From NCBI RefSeq assembly GCF_014633365.1, contig NC_068339.1, positions 2,733,001 through 2,797,000 of the forward strand: 64,000 bases of DNA, written 5' to 3'. Below the pieces are notes generated by a model. The model searched no databases. It worked only from the letters and a program-made list of their open reading frames with translations, and was not told the DNA's origin. This DNA is from Diospyros lotus (lineage: Eukaryota; Streptophyta; Magnoliopsida; Ericales; Ebenaceae). Every line of letters starts with the position of its first letter. The stretch's first letter is position 1. The position numbers and the translations under genes are program-made. This document shows positions 1-10,862 of the stretch, one piece after another.

Positions 1-6
1 TGGAGT

Positions 7-659
7 TAAGGTTACAAATGACTTGAGCTATTCACGAGTGATCGGTGTTCGACTCGATAAAAACTTATTCGAATTCTTTTTTAAGATAAACGAATCGAGT
101 TCAAACCTATATTTGAAACTGAATTTGTAAATGAGCATAACTTTAGCTTAGTAAAGATTGGCTCATTAAAGTTTCCAAATATATTCGATTAAAGGCTTAT
201 GAATACTAATAGACTCGATCAAAAATTCGTAAACATCATTGATTGGAAGTTCACAAATATCGTAAACATTGTTTATAAATATATTAATATATTATTTAAC
301 ATAATATTATCAAACTCTAAATTAATATAATAATATAATTAAATATGTTTAAAATTATTATATAGATATAATAATGATATATATAGTTATGTTAAATAAT
401 ATATCTAATATATTATACATATATATTATTATATCTAATTGTGAACTTTTAATTGGGCATGTTCAAGAGCCTCTAATTCGAGTCAGCTTACAAGCTAACG
501 AGCCAAACTTTACTGAGTTCAAACTCAATTCGTTTATAAATCGAGTTTTAAAATTAAGTTCAAATTTGGCTCGTTTACCTTAACGAATCAACTTGAATGA
601 GTTTTTATCGAATCGAACATTGAGCGAAGCCCGAACGGCTCGGCTCATTTGTAACCCTA
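7..659. mobile_element. hAT-like non-autonomous element, copy 1
   Basis: The ends form short inverted repeats: TAAGGTTACAAATGA on the left and, on the opposite strand at the right, TAGGGTTACAAATGA. The inside is AT-rich with no coding capacity. A second copy lies at 21832-22483 and a diverged, truncated third at 28550-28955. No matching 8-bp target duplication is visible, so the superfamily rests on the terminal motif only. The flanks of copies 2 and 3 are themselves related, so the element inserted before the segment was duplicated. Confidence 0.6.
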
Positions 660-1118
660 CTCTCGATAATATATATATATATACATAATATTTATTGAAG
701 GAAGCTTTGACAAAAGAGAAAAAGGAAGGGTTCCTTGTGGAAGCTTGTAATCCTTTTTCTTTTTCTTCTTCTTCTTCTTCTTCTTCTTTGTTTAATGAAA
801 ACAGTAGCAAGTAGGTCTCCAGAAATAATAGCGAGCAGGTGGCCGGCGTTGTATAGGCAAGTAGAGCAACAACATCCAATGAAGCTTATAGTAGGCATCC
901 AACGAAGCAATGCCGACAACTTTTTTTATGACTACGTCTGTAAGTGTTCTCGATCGGCAGACGTCTTTAACGACAGAAACTCCTAATCTCTCAGGTTAAT
1001 TATTATAGTTTTTCATGCAGTTGGCCCTTGCGAAGCTCTTGGCGCTCAAGCCTGTGACTTTAGCTTAAGGCTCAAGTCGAACTTGACCTCAAGCTCGAGT
1101 GGTTCCTAACCCACAAGT
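660..1118. other. Linker with TA and TTC microsatellites; no gene recognised
   Basis: A TA run near 668-684 and a TTC run near 766-788 sit here. A plus-strand reading frame (735-986, 83 codons) is also open in the duplicate at 22563-22853 (96 codons), but the two copies are nearly identical DNA, so shared openness is not evidence of selection. I recognise no domain and do not call a gene. Confidence 0.6.
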
Positions 1119-1561
1119 TGTAACACCCTGCCTTTCTAGGGCATTAAATTATATGATAGGATTTTTTTTTTTTCATACATCAAACATGAATCATAATAAA
1201 ATCCTCAACACATCCTTTTAAGATTAACACTCCCAAACATAGCGAAATGGATGATATACTTAAACATAAGCAGAAATAAGATTAGAACCTTTAAGGAACC
1301 TCGAAAAACATAACATACATAGGTTCATACACATCGTTTACCCAACATATCATTGCCCTTCCGGCCACTTGCCTTGCCTGAAACGTAGAATATTTCAGGG
1401 ACATAGTCCAATATTAGAAGATGAAATCTTCTAAGATATGGTTAAAATAATCATGAATGAATGAATGATGCATGAACATGTATGAACAGATACTCTAGTG
1501 TAACTTCCCTAACTCATCAGCCCCACACGGAACCTTAAACAGAATCACGACATTTTTCAAG
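1119..1561 (-). mobile_element. LTR fragment, Tekay-like Ty3/gypsy, cut by the gap
   Basis: It starts with TGTAACACCC, the reverse complement of a typical 3' LTR end. It goes on with the block shared by the LTRs at 42264 and 50206: paired stretches around TTCTAAGATATGG and a TTTCAGG motif at about one-fifth of the LTR. The element is in minus orientation and runs into the N gap. Its duplicate is at 22936. Confidence 0.6.
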
Positions 1562-1661
1562 NNNNNNNNNNNNNNNNNNNNNNNNNNNNNNNNNNNNNNN
1601 NNNNNNNNNNNNNNNNNNNNNNNNNNNNNNNNNNNNNNNNNNNNNNNNNNNNNNNNNNNNN
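1562..1661. other. Assembly gap of 100 N
   Basis: Exactly 100 N, the usual placeholder for a gap of unknown size. Sequence to the left matches 23377 and sequence to the right matches a different repeat module (near 17120-17230 and 30900-30990), so the gap joins two unrelated repeats. Confidence 1.
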
Positions 1662-1902
1662 AATTTTTTTTTTCAAAAATGTATTTTTAAAAACAGAAAA
1701 AGAACACGTTTTTATTATTTTAGAAAATTAAAAATAAAAATGACTTGAAAATAGTAAAGAAAACGTAATCTTGAAGTTTGAATCATTTTAGCCTCTATTT
1801 TGATTCCTGATAATAATATTTTGCATTGAAGAATAATTTTCATATGAAAATGCATACACAAAAATATATATCTAATTAGAGTGGAAACCCCAGGAAAAAA
1901 GG
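1662..1902. repeat. Repeat module shared with 13830-13930, 21650-21740 and 28360-28450
   Basis: The block around 1780-1880, with its run TTGCATTGAAGAATAATTTT, recurs at the three other places. All four lie in the receptor-kinase cluster. No coding potential was seen. Confidence 0.75.
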
Positions 1903-1923
1903 CCCCCCCCCCCCCCCCCCCCC
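1903..1923. repeat. Poly(C) run of 21
   Basis: Twenty-one consecutive C, followed a few bases on by CGTAAAATTAAAGG. The same layout occurs at 10826-10844, so the run was already present, or grew, in a shared ancestral module. Run length may be affected by sequencing error. Confidence 0.95.
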
Positions 1924-1942
1924 AAAGCACGTAAAATTAAAG

Positions 1943-2041
1943 GTTCGCCGTTGGTCTACACGGAACAAGGGCCCAGCTAACCCATGAAACACTCCGTCTG
2001 GGGAGTACGGTCGGAATACCGAAACTCAAAGGAATTGACGG
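1943..2041 (+). pseudogene. rrn18: Nuclear fragment of mitochondrial small-subunit (18S) rRNA gene
   Basis: About 99 bp reads as the conserved core of a bacterial-type SSU rRNA, including CTGGGGAGTACGG and AACTCAAAGGAATTGACGG. Plastid 16S differs where this reads GTGAAACACTCCG-like sequence; the upstream GGTCTAC and GGGCCCAGCTAAC stretches fit plant mitochondrial 18S rRNA. Several substitutions (AACCCATGA where AACGCGTGA is expected, CGGAATACCG where CGCAAGACCG is expected) show that it is a decayed nuclear insert (NUMT), not a working rRNA. It follows GTAAAATTAAAGG, and the paralogous site at 10848-10862 lacks it. Confidence 0.9.
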
Positions 2042-2386
2042 ACGGAGTGGTTCCTAGTTGTTGTTTCTGCTTTTGCTCTAAAACTTCTGTTGAATTCAAT
2101 TCCCCATCTTTTGTGTAACTATTTTTGACAATGTTCAAGAAAATTTTAAGCATCGTGCATGTATTGGTACAATGCGCCCTTAATGGGTAAAAACTTTCAT
2201 CTAAAAATCTTTAATAGGGTATGGAAAACATAAGCCAATTGCAAATTAAGGTTGAATAGTCAATATAACCCCAATCATAGAAATTTTATATGGAAACTTG
2301 TCCTTCAAAAAAGTTGAATTCCTGGTTATATATAATGGAAAGTTAATAAAATCAATCTTTGCAGTGAAACCAACCTGCTAATTAAG
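2042..2386. other. Non-coding, nothing recognised
   Basis: AT-rich sequence with no open frame of note and no match that I can see elsewhere in the window. Confidence 0.5.
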
Positions 2387-2960
2387 AAACAATTTCCATA
2401 CTAGCCAGTAACAAAGACCCAAGCATGAGCTGCCACCCCATCAAATTAAATATTCTTTCAAATAAGGGTTAATTCTTTCAAATAAGTGCACATGAAATGG
2501 TAAATACGCTCCTCCGATCCTCACCCCGACCCTGATTATAAATAAGTCCCGTGTAAAACTAGCTAGAAGATTTAAATCGATCTGGATCTTTATCTGACTC
2601 TAATTCTTAACATGTTTAGGAAATTGATTTTTCATTTTCTCTATCAATTGCTCTACAAATGTTAAGAGGCCACTCCAATACTTGTGCTTTTTTAAAAAAA
2701 AAAAAAAAAAAAAAGATGGCTCCTTTGAGAATTCGTTAGATTCTTTATATGAATATATAAATAATAAAAATAAAATAAAACCAATCAATAAATTACTAAT
2801 TTATAATAATAATAATAATTAATAAAAAAATATGGATAGTAATAAAACATTAAAATATAGATATTATTCCAAAAAATCTACCAATCAAATACAAAGTGAT
2901 AAGGATCCAATCAAATTTTGTGTTGTCTTGGACTAACTTGGCTACCAACTTTGTCCGAAA

Positions 2961-3823
2961 TTCAATTATTCAAAGTGTCAACACTCAAATTTGTTTTTTT
3001 TTTTTTTTTTTCTAAATTGATTAGTCAAATTAGGGATCAAATTTTCTTCCCCCAACCAACCTGCAGGCGGAGGTTAGAGGTGAATATTCTTTTAATTCAA
3101 AGAAAAAAGAAAAAGAAAAAGAAATAGGTGATCAATATTAAATTTATTTATTTTTTGTGTGAATATAATAAATCAAATTAAAATTGCTTAAAACACAATT
3201 AACTGTTTTCAACTTTTCATTGAAATTAGAAATGGCTGATTTTTTTTTTTTAAATCACTCAAATCAGTTAAACAAAATTAATTTAAACCATCAAATTATC
3301 AAATAATGAGAGAAATGATTGATTATGATTTAGTTTTAAGTTTTAGATCGTTAAAACGTCTATATGTCAAATCTCAAATAAAATTAATTTTTTATTTAAT
3401 TTTAATTGATTGATAAGTAAATAATCATTTCATAAATTTTGATTTAATGATATAATAAGGTAACACTTTTGATAAATAGTTTAAATTTCTTAACTTTTTT
3501 CTCTCACTCTCAATTGTGTAAATTAGTAATTTTGGTGGGTTTTGTTTATTTTGGTGGTCCACTCATCTTTTTTCTTCTTTACCCTACCATTATAAAATGA
3601 GTACTGTTAGGTGTCATGATTATCATAAGTTATGACGCCTATATGGCAGCACATCATTAGATGTGCTGCGCCTCACATGTGAGAGAATGCAACCTCAATT
3701 ATTCAAAGTGTCAACACTCAAATTTATTTTTTTTCTTTTCTTTTCTAAATTGATTAGTCAAATTAGGGATCACATTTTCTTCCCCCAACCAACCTGCAGG
3801 CGGAGGTTAGAGGTGAATATTCT
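2961..3823. repeat. Pair of ~125-bp direct repeats (2961-3088 and 3693-3823)
   Basis: Both copies begin with CAATTATTCAAAGTGTCAAC and end with GGCGGAGGTTAGAGGTGAAT, with a T-rich run of different length between. About 600 bp of AT-rich sequence lies between them. They could be the ends of a small LTR-like element or a local duplication. No primer-binding site is visible next to the first copy. Confidence 0.8.
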
Positions 3824-4084
3824 GAGTAAATGGGGTCCACTTACCATTATAAAATAAAACCAACCAATTGTTATATCTAAGGTTCCAACAAAGTTAGAGG
3901 GACACTAGCCGTTGGCAATAGATCAAATCAACCGTGGTCGATTTATATTTTATTTTTATTTTATATTAAATTTAACTTACTTTATTAGTGTTGTGTCATT
4001 GGTAAAAATTTCGTTAAAAAATTAAAGAAAATCTAAAAGCCCAAAATAATTTTTTGTTCTAAAAGGAGTATATTTTGTCGTATA

Positions 4085-4530
4085 CCGGGGGGTCCCATGC
4101 AACGCGCAAACTAGATAACTCTAACATCTAAAAATTCAAGATAAATGTCATCTATAAAAGATAAATATCATCCATAAGAATTTTAACCATAACGAGTTCC
4201 AAAATATAAAAAATTTAATTTTAATAAAATTAGAAAATGATAAAATAGACATTATCTGTGAGAATGCTAATCCTGAACTAATTGGGATTATTTTGTATTA
4301 CTCTATAAATAAACAGACACTTATTCCAGAAAATGTATCTCTCTAATACTGGTTTTAATATGACATTCATCATTTTTAGTATATGATTTAAGCATCGGAT
4401 TATTTGCGTGGGACCTCTCCACACTCTCTGATTGTTTTCTTTCTTGCAGACTCAGGTGATGACATTTCCAATCAAATGAATTTATTGTTCTGATTCAGGA
4501 CTAACAATTGGTGTCGTATATATGTGGAAA
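4085..4530 (+). mobile_element. Old LTR 3' part with primer-binding region, Tat-lineage Ty3/gypsy-like
   Basis: It has a promoter-like CTATAAATAAAC, then TTTAAGCATCGGA, then the end of the LTR followed by AATTGGTGTCGTATATATG. In Tat/Ogre/Retand elements the LTR is followed by AATTGGCGCCGTCTGTGG, so this is a degenerate version. The paralogue at 25795-26240 keeps AATTGGCGCTATTTGTG. No gag or pol is visible, so only an LTR edge survives. Confidence 0.6.
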
Positions 4531-4904
4531 AAGTTCAAAAAACCTAAGGATAGTAAATGGTCCTTATACTATCTCAAGTTGAAAGTAACAAACACGACGA
4601 AAAGGGTCCTAATGTAGACAACTCTCTTAATACTAATATGCTAAGGTTCCAGGATTCATGAGAATAATCCAATCTTAACTAACATACTCATCATGATTTC
4701 AAGACTCTCAATAACTTTTTTGGTTCAAGACTAACTACCCCATGCGCTCAAATTGGGGGGCCACCGATATTATTCTAAAATGATAGGTCCGAGGAAAACA
4801 TGTTCAAATTGCAAATTATAAAGCCTTATTACTTAAAACCTAATATTAAAGCGTGAAATATGTAATAACGATTTAGGACTCATTATCCAAAAATCAAATA
4901 TTAG

Positions 4905-5190
4905 AAACGCAAAAAGCATAAGAATGATTTGGAATGAGAAACGCATAAAATGTGAGAATGATCTGGAATCAGAAACGCAAAAAATGTGAGAATGATTTGG
5001 AATAAAAAAATACAAAAAGCGTGAAAATAATCTAGAATTAGAAACTTAGAAATCGTGAGAATTAATGATTTGGAATTAAAAACGCAAAAAGTGTAAGAAT
5101 AATCTAGAATCATAAATGCAAAAAATGTGAGAATTATCCAAAATCAAAAGCTCAAAAAATGTGAGAATGATCTAGCATTATAAATAAGGG
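4905..5190. repeat. Minisatellite, ~35-bp unit, about 8 copies
   Basis: The core GTGAGAATGATCTGGAAT recurs every 33-37 bases with variants, separated by AGAAACGCAAAAA. The paralogous array is at 26580-26830. Open frames across it on the minus strand are by-products of the repeat. Confidence 0.9.
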
Positions 5191-5307
5191 CAAACCATGA
5201 CACACTCTACTTTATCCTCTAGTAAACTCGAATGAATGAAAGAGTGAGAAGTAATTGTTGTATCATAGACAAAAGGCCATTAAAAGACCCAAAGTCCAAA
5301 ATGACAA

Positions 5308-5400
5308 ATGCCAACGCATTGAACTCAATTTTGAAAATGGATAGATACGCAAAAGACTTGTGTTATTGGTGCCCTTTTACAAGCGTTTTTGAGTAAGAAT
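5308..5400 (-). pseudogene. 5'-end relic of a lost LRR receptor kinase
   Basis: Read on the minus strand, this matches the promoter, leader and first codons of the intact receptor kinase (20780-20880). The match covers TTGGTGTCC-like sequence, the TATA region, and codons corresponding to the M-R-C-H stretch near residues 4-7. Homology stops just inside the coding sequence, so the rest of the gene is gone. The start codon is mutated (CAT to CAA on the plus strand) and the TATA box reads TTACAAG instead of TTATAAG. Confidence 0.7.
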
Positions 5401-5800
5401 TCTCAATTCTTTACTGTTAGAATATTTTTTTCTTTTTATATTTACACGGTAATATGATTCTTTTTGATAAATAAATAAACAATGTCATTGTTAATTATAT
5501 TTTTTATACAAATTTTTGTACCAACTTTTCACTCTTAATTTATCAAGCCCCATATATGTAGAGCTAGCTAGAAGATTTAAATCTGAATCTCTATCTAACT
5601 TTATTTCTAAACATATATATTTAGTGATATATAAGATTTTTTCATTTTCTCTATTAATTGATTTGCAAATGTTAAGAGACACTCTAATACTTGCGGTTTC
5701 CGAGAACAAAAAATGGCTCCATGTTGATGTCTGGACAAAGTTGAGGAAATTCAGTAGCTTCTTTAAATTTACTTAGATGTCAGTTTTTAATTAGTTAATG

Positions 5801-6839
5801 TTTACATATTCATTCTCGCAAGTGAACAGAATTATAACAGGTAATATAATGATAAATAAAGTATTGTTCTTATGAGAATTAGTTTTTGATCTCTACTTTA
5901 ACAATTATTAACTTTAATAAGCCACATACAATAAAACAATTATTCACTGTACATAGTTATTATTTTAATTAAAACTGAATGACTAATTAAAAATGTAAAA
6001 TAACTCATTGGATTTTTAAATGCGAAAATCTAATGCACTAGGGTTCATAAATTCACCGTAGTTCTTTAATTGGTTCAATCTTCCAGTGATCAAGTTTTAT
6101 AATTCTTGCTTTGAGTTGAAAATCGATAATCCTAAGTTAATCAAGAGTCTCTCTCGATGGTCAATCGAATCTATGTTTATATATGAGATTAATTATCTTT
6201 AATTAATTTATAAATATTCAAACATGCATTTATCCACAATGATTATCTAAATAAGATTTCACAAAGCATAATGGTATCTTTACCTATTATCGAATCTTAT
6301 GTCATTTATTATCAAGTGCTAATTTATATTGAATCTCTCGAAAGTAATATAAATCACAAACACGTTCTAATGGTGGCCAAATATCAAAATAGAATTAGTG
6401 CATAACAAACGATATATCTGAAAGACAAGAATATAATAAAACCTGAATACTTTTAATTAAACCATCATTGAACTAGGTTTCATCAATCACCCTAGTTACA
6501 AGGTACTTAGCCTAACATAGTTTCAACCAATGAAAGGATAATAAAAACGGAGTTCATGATGTCAGAGAGAAGAAAGAATAAAAAAATACAATCAAAACTG
6601 AAGTTCTTCAAGAAAATCTCATTCTTCTTCCTCGACTTGACTTCTTCTCTTCCTCAAAAACTTTCCAAATGTAAGGGCCCACTCTCGAATATTCTCGCTA
6701 GCATAGGATATTCGAAAGGAGGTCATCACAGAGATGATATAGAACAAACCATAATAACAAACAACTCAATTCATCACTAGCAGCGAAAACTAATTTAAGG
6801 TTCAGTTACATTTCCAATATTTCATAAGTTTGGGGCTCA
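5801..6839. other. Non-coding, nothing recognised
   Basis: AT-rich with short open frames only (the longest, 6556-6780, is lysine-rich and matches nothing I know). Confidence 0.45.
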
Positions 6840-7754
6840 AAGGCCATACAAAATAATTAAGAGACTCTACTATTAACTAACCAAAATAAAAATCATTTCA
6901 TCTCAAGCCTCACCAAAATACTATCCCTGGGCCTTAGTCCCACTAGACTCGCCCCCCAAAACAGCATTCCCTTTACCTGGAATGACAAGGAAGATCAAGT
7001 GAGCCACAAGACTCAGCAAATTCGAAAAACAATGAATAGCGAACAAGAATAAAAAATAGGATGATACCAAAAAGAGTAATCAAGAACTTGACAATTTCAT
7101 ACAAGATTCGTAATTTATGACCTTATCGGTTTCAATTTAAATGTATCATATCACCATATATTACTATGCAAATGTACATATAACATTAATTATCATATTC
7201 AAATCTCGTAGGCTCGCAAGCCATTAAACAACATATGTCAAAGTGCATCAAGAGAATAAAAACTCACATTCAGTATGGAGCCAACCTGCCGGGCTATGAC
7301 CACCTTGTCCCGTGCCAAGTGCTCTAAGGTACCATTCCCTCCGTGCAAAATAATAAGTGCGTAAAATTTAATAACAATGGTATATATATTATATTTTGAC
7401 ATGCCATTTATGAAATCACGTAAGGTTACCAACCTTGATGTTATGCTCTCAAATGCATAAATAAGTATCCACATGGTTTAATACCACGTATTGATGACAA
7501 GTATATCTCCACAAAAAGTCTAAAATTTATGATTAGAGTTCCCATGCAACTAAAAGAACCACGTCAAGTACATTAGCTCTATTAATCTTTACACACAGTG
7601 GCATTTAATTTATTGGCCATATTCCAATGACTATTAAAAATGCAAGAAAAATTTTGGTATGAATTCTCATAAATTTGAGCATATTCAAAAATTATTTAAT
7701 AGCTAATTAAATAATGCTCATGGCAATATATAATGGGTGCGTGGATGTTAAATA

Positions 7755-8160
7755 CGTGTATACATATATATATATATATTATTTGGGTGCTCTTAAATTT
7801 ATAGATAATAGCAACACACACACATATATATATATATATTTTAAGTGCCTTACGCTGGTTTTTAAATTTACAGAGAATAGAAAACCTACATATACATATA
7901 TATATATATATTATTTAAGTGTTTTTAAACTTACAGAAAGTAACAACACACATATACATATATATATTTTAAGTGCCTTACGCTTTCAGTGAGTGTTGAA
8001 CATGGTATTAAACATATACATACATATATATATATATTATTTGGGTGCTTATCTCCCTAGTGGGTGTGTATACGTTTATATATATTATTGATTTGGGTGC
8101 TTAATATGTGTGTATATATATATATATAAATAAATATTATTTATACCATTTGGGTGCCTT
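7755..8160. repeat. Minisatellite with embedded TA runs, ~70-bp unit
   Basis: Units alternate a TATATATATA run with ATTTGGGTGCT or TTTTAAGTGCCTTACGCT. About six imperfect copies are visible. Tyrosine/isoleucine-rich open frames here are artefacts of the TA runs. Confidence 0.8.
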
Positions 8161-8624
8161 GGGCTTTCAATGGGTCTACATTCTTGGTTAGCATATAAGG
8201 TTGTTAAAACAAAACAGAGGCTTAAGAGAGAGAGAGAACTTCCAAGTGAGCAGTTGCACTGTCACACATATAAATGTATATGTATGAGTATATAACTGGG
8301 TGGGTCGACTGGGACATGGGCATTAGGATGGTTATATAATATATATATGTATATATATGCTTTAATGAGGCACGGATATATATATATATATATTAAGCGA
8401 GTGATCTGAATATGGCAAGGGAGAGATGAAGTCGAGTTTATATATATATATATATATACGATTTGAAATAAGCAGAGGGTATCCGAATAAACAACGAGAG
8501 TACACTACCCCGCTTACATATCTGTATATGAATATGTAATTGATGGATTGTCTGGGACAGAAACAGGGGGCGTGCGTACATGTATATACAAGGTCTGTTA
8601 GCATATATGTATATATATATATAT

Positions 8625-8880
8625 GGATATACAAGTGGGTCACTCAACTGGTACAACAATGGAGGCTATTATATATATATAGATGTGTGTGTGTCTTGCT
8701 TGGAATAGGGGAAGAGCGCCTAGACTTGCTACGCATGTAAATATATTATATTGGATATACAAGTGGGTCACTCAACTGGTACAACAATGGAGGCTATTAT
8801 ATATATATATATAGATGTGTGTGTGTCTTGCTTGGAATAGGGGAAGAGCGCCTAGACTTGCTACGCATGTAAATATATTA
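8625..8880. repeat. Tandem duplication, 128-bp unit
   Basis: GGATATACAAGTGGGTCACT at 8625 recurs at 8753. The two units differ only by the length of a TA run and a few bases at the join, so this is a recent event. Confidence 0.95.
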
Positions 8881-9839
8881 TATATATATATATATAAAAT
8901 CATTACTTACCTTACACCATTCCAAAAGTAAACTTCGGAGTAAATCAAACCCCAGTTGGATACATCAAAGGGACTCATAGGGAATAGAGAAACAGAACAA
9001 TGGTTGAAATATAGAAAAATAGAATAATGGTTGATTATATTTTACGTAATACATAAGGGGTGTATGGATAGAACTTGGGCTTGAGAATAAAATAGAAATA
9101 TAGGAGAAACTTGCTTGATGAAAGGTGCAAAGCAACCAACAACAGAACATGCTGCCAATGAATGAAGAAGAAGAAAAAAAACAAAAGAAGAACATGGAGA
9201 AGAAGAAGGTTATGAAGCAGTTGGAGAAGAGGAACGAAAGCGATGGCCAATGGAACAGGAGACAGAATCAAGCATCAAATCATCCAAATGGAACAAAATC
9301 AGTGTACAAGGAGATCAGAGAATCAAAAGGGAGAGGGAGATAGAGCTACAGGCGCCTGCTACTTCAAGCAGACAACCTGCTACTTTCCATTTTTGTTTTG
9401 TTTTGCTTTGATTTTTTTTTTTTTACATAATAAAATTTAAATCCTATTATCTTTGGGCCTAAGCCCAAACCAGAATTCACCTAACCCACTTGATAGGCCC
9501 AAAAACTCATTAACTAATTTAATTGTGGCATATTCCATTATTTCTAAATTTCTTAAAAATTTAGATCCATAAACTTATTTTCCGATCACATGAATCATAA
9601 AATAAAATATCTAAAACTATTTATATGCTCTTAAAGAAATTTATCATTAAATATTAAAACACTTAGACCTACCTTTAAAATGCCATTACTAATGTTAAAT
9701 ATTAAAACATCTAGACCCACTTTAGGGTCGTTACACCAAATCTTCCAAGAATCATTCTTTATATAGTGCTTTTTAAGGTTATCAAAGTTATGCACCTTAA
9801 AAGAGTCTATCCCCACTTAATTTGGAATAAAACGGCCTT

Positions 9840-10100
9840 TTCGCGAAGCTTTTAGTCTTACCTCAGAATGCTTGTCGCGGCATGATTGTGAGCCACATCA
9901 CACTTTTCCAACTACGACTTTACCACAGAATACTTTCTGCGATAAGGCTGTGAGCCACATAAAGTTTAAATAGCCACTACCCTATTACGTACATTATGCT
10001 TTGCGTGATAACATCGTGAGCCATGGAAAGGAATTCTTACCACGACCGTATCACCAATGCTTTGCGTGACAGTGCCGTGAGTCGTTTTTCCTTGATTTCC
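9840..10100. repeat. Imperfect ~62-bp tandem repeat, four units
   Basis: GTGAGCC or GTGAGTC occurs near 9889, 9950, 10015 and 10076, each preceded by a TGCTTTGCGTGA-type half and an internal inverted relationship (TTACCACAG...CTGCGATAA). It is GC-richer than its surroundings and lies just outside the putative LTR end. I do not recognise the family. Confidence 0.75.
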
Positions 10101-10389
10101 AACACTTCACCAATGACGTCCTCCTTCCGATGCTTTGTGACCTCATCAACCTCGACTCTGAGTGGACCTTTGATCTTGCCTTTAATGCCCAGTTTAGCTC
10201 CAAAAAAATGTGACAACATCATCATTTTTTACTTCAAATGTCTTCAACAGATGCTTCACACATACATAGGCAACTATTGAACAAATTAAAATAGAATATG
10301 TGCTAATTAATTAAATAAATACTAAGTTCATATATCAAAATAAGTGTAAAAAGACACTTATCAGTTAACATTTAAAAATTGCTAAATTA

Positions 10390-10862
10390 TGAAGAAAGTG
10401 AGGTAAAAGAACACAAACCCTTTTCTCTTTATAAGCGGACGTGACCCTTTTCTTTGGAGACATTTTCCTCTTTATTCTTTTAAGATTTTAATATCTAAGG
10501 GAATACGTAAATGGGGTCAACTCAATTTTTTTTTTTTTTTCCTTTTTGGCAGTACTGCGGTTACAGAAGCTTTTTTTTTTTATTATTATTATTCCTTTAA
10601 GATTTAAAAGCCTAATTTTTAATTTATTTATATATATATGTTCAAAATTATTATATAATAATAATAATAATAATATTGAAGGAAGCTTCTTGCTTTCAGA
10701 CTCCTTCGTTACTCTCGTTAAGGCCCCACACGATCAAAGTTTCTTTGACCCAAAATGGAATCAATGCCAATACAGCAGGTTTATGTGCGTGTAAATTAGT
10801 AAAGACGAGCTTAGAGTGTCCCCCTCCCCCCCCCCCCCCCCCCCGGGCGTAAAATTAAAGGC
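10390..10862. repeat. Cluster module also seen at 25400-25530, 27480-27720 and 29010-29150
   Basis: The GTGAGGTAAAAGAA start, the AATGGGGTCAACTCA block and the CCACACGATCAAAGTTT block recur elsewhere in the cluster. The module ends with a poly(C) run (10826-10844) followed by GGGCGTAAAATTAAAGG, as at 1903-1942. Confidence 0.8.

Larger units (their letters stand above)
1..1561. repeat. Segmental duplication, copy 1 (of 1-1561 / 21826-23377)
   Basis: This stretch is almost base-for-base the same as 21826-23377, with small indels in TA and TTC runs and one divergent patch near 1016-1055. It contains in order a hAT-like element, a linker with a TTC microsatellite, and the end of a Tekay-like LTR in minus orientation. 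It stops exactly at an assembly gap, so its true length is unknown. The divergent patch argues for two real loci rather than one sequence assembled twice, but a haplotype artefact cannot be excluded. Confidence 0.95.
2387..5800. repeat. Segmental duplication block B, copy 1 (paralogue 24655-27480)
   Basis: The order of landmarks is the same in both copies: a TAAGAAACAATTTCC start, a TAGCTAGAAGATTTAAATC module, an old LTR with a primer-binding-like site, a 35-bp minisatellite, a receptor-kinase 5' relic, and the TAGCTAGAAGATTTAAATC module again. Divergence is moderate with many indels, so this duplication is older than 1-1561/21826-23377. Confidence 0.85.
6840..9735 (-). mobile_element. Probable Tekay-like solo LTR, minus orientation, borders uncertain
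   Basis: The block near 6965-7020 (TGGAATGACAAGGAAGATC, then GTGAGCCACAAGACTCAGCA) matches the block near 60683-60725 of the LTR at 60308, where it sits close to the 3' end of a minus-oriented LTR. Downstream (7285-7345, AACCTGCCGGGC) resembles 60898-60912. GGGTCGTTACA at 9725-9735 is a plausible other terminus. The left terminus was not found. The inside holds TA-rich minisatellites and no reverse transcriptase. Confidence 0.45.

Noticed and set aside
735..986. Small plus-strand frame, also open at 22563-22853
   Set aside because: Openness in both copies follows from near identity of the duplicate. The N-terminal leucine run comes from a TTC microsatellite and no domain is visible.
4833..5113. 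Phenylalanine/serine-rich minus-strand frames
   Set aside because: Products of the 35-bp minisatellite.
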